NCBI RefSeq assembly: GCF_016411825.1
Contig: NZ_JAEKMH010000003.1
Location: forward strand, 62,001-126,000
Source of the DNA: Devosia sediminis
GTDB taxonomy: Bacteria > Pseudomonadota > Alphaproteobacteria > Rhizobiales > Devosiaceae
Direction of reading: 5' to 3'
Length of the DNA: 64,000 bases
A model generated the notes under the pieces. It had not been told where the DNA came from and did no database searches. It saw only the letters and a program-made list of their open reading frames with translations. Below are positions 63,274-64,000 of this stretch, piece after piece; position 1 is the first letter of the stretch; each line of letters begins with the position of its first letter. The position numbers and the translations under genes were made by a program.

Positions 63274-64000
63274 TCACACGGGCGCCTGGTCCGGCATGTC
63301 CGGAGGCAGGGGAAAAAGCCGCGCCAGCGCCGGTTCGAGCCGCTCGTCATTGGGCAGGACGAGACCGAATTCATTGGTCAGCACGGCGCGCATTTCTTCC
63401 ATCGAGCCGATTTCGCGCTGCGACTTTTCTCCATCCACCGGCTGGGCGGTGAATGATCGGTTATGCAGCTTGAGGCGCCGGCCGCTGGGCGACAGCGCCA
63501 CCCGCAACTCGACGGTGAAAGGCGATGCCGTGGCGATCTCTTGGTTGATCGGGGCGATGTCGGCTTCGCTGACGGCATCGAGGCTGAAGACATAGACCGG
63601 CTTCCAGTCCTCACCGATTTTTGCTTCCAGCGTCCAATCCGGATCGCCGCCGGTGAGGCGGAAGGTTTCGTGCGGCGTCGGCTGCTCGACATCGGCGCGC
63701 AGGCGCAGTGGCGTAGTAAGGCTTAGGCCACCGAAACCGACATCGACCACGTAATTCTGGCCGTTGACGTCGACTAGCAGCAGGAGATGGCTGGGCGGCA
63801 GGCTGGCGCCTTCGGGATTGGTCCAGACGACCCGCGCCAGGAGCGGCCGCACCACAAAGTCGAGGTCCTCGAGCATGCGGATGAACAGGAGATTGTGCTC
63901 GAAACAATAGCCGCCGCGGCGCTCGGTGAGCATCTTCCTTTCGAGGCTCGGCTGGTCGAGCGGCACCGGATCACCCATCAACGGAGTGAGGTTCTCGAAC
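63274..64000 (-). CDS. Arylamine N-acetyltransferase (5' end outside window)
   Basis: Transfers acetyl from acetyl-CoA to arylamines, hydrazines or, in some bacteria, other amines. Visible catalytic triad: Cys in RRGGYCFEHN, His in PPSHLLLLV and Asp in VVDVGFGGLS. The beginning of the protein, about 40 residues, lies past the right edge; the frame stays open to base 64000 (FENLTPLMGDP, a NAT hallmark). It is the first gene in this window's minus-strand run NAT-YdeI-DUF1697-rbsK. Confidence 0.95.
   Translation of the reverse strand, partial: FENLTPLMGDPVPLDQPSLERKMLTERRGGYCFEHNLLFIRMLEDLDFVVRPLLARVVWTNPEGASLPPSHLLLLVDVNGQNYVVDVGFGGLSLTTPLRLRADVEQPTPHETFRLTGGDPDWTLEAKIGEDWKPVYVFSLDAVSEADIAPINQEIATASPFTVELRVALSPSGRRLKLHNRSFTAQPVDGEKSQREIGSMEEMRAVLTNEFGLVLPNDERLEPALARLFPLPPDMPDQAPV

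Overview
The window looks like chromosomal DNA of an alphaproteobacterium of the order Hyphomicrobiales, probably close to Devosia. The evidence is the high G+C content, the YlxR-L7Ae fusion next to infB, short palindromic intergenic elements of the kind common in this order, and housekeeping genes (metK, trmB, rimP-nusA-ylxR-infB, rpsO-pnp, miaB-phoH-ybeY-corC, uppP, queG, ftsK, infC) with alphaproteobacterial features. This is inference from family recognition; no database was searched. No rRNA, CRISPR array, insertion sequence or complete prophage is visible. There is one tRNA, tRNA-Gly(GCC).

Layout. 1-5 kb: the end of metK, trmB, an HxlR regulator, a small secreted protein, a flavin reductase-like protein and a GAF-GGDEF-PilZ-like signalling protein behind a 23-bp perfect hairpin. 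4.8-10.7 kb: the rimP-nusA-ylxR-infB translation and transcription operon behind an apparent attenuator. 10.7-18.5 kb: mixed genes, including an L,D-transpeptidase, pnp, rpsO and an HWE-type histidine kinase. 18.6-23.8 kb: miaB, a DapA-like lyase, phoH, ybeY and corC. 23.9-27.9 kb: a D-lactate dehydrogenase-type FAD/Fe-S protein and a LysR regulator. 28.3-34.6 kb: a carbohydrate ABC importer operon carrying two Gfo/Idh/MocA dehydrogenases, with a recognisable promoter and operator and a strong terminator.

34.8-37.5 kb is the accessory part. A Shedu-type (SduA, DUF4263) nuclease gene is translationally coupled to a gene for an HNH-like zinc-finger protein. It is followed by about 550 bp of non-coding, palindrome-rich DNA that can fold into a long structure, and then by the 3' end of tRNA-Gly. 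This is the best candidate for an undescribed system: a two-gene Shedu variant in a tRNA-linked position.

37.7-46.5 kb returns to core functions: a CnoX-like thioredoxin, a LON-domain protein, a Trm112-like protein, a UbiH-type hydroxylase, glnK-amtB (ammonium sensing and uptake), ftsK and a stand-alone ClpP-like protein. 46.6-54.7 kb: a glutamine-rich low-complexity protein, a LolA-type carrier, uppP, a GST-like (possibly FzlA) gene, queG with three overlapping downstream genes, and infC, which appears to start at AUU. 54.8-64 kb: a GST, a nuclease-TM-SH3 protein preceded by a 10-codon leader ORF, a TetR/MFS pair, a GlxA-type regulator, a possibly frameshifted acetyltransferase, and a ribokinase / DUF1697 / YdeI / arylamine N-acetyltransferase run that continues past the window end. 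Two ancestral clusters (rimP..infB-rbfA-truB-rpsO-pnp and miaB-phoH-ybeY-corC-lnt-metK) are clearly broken up here.
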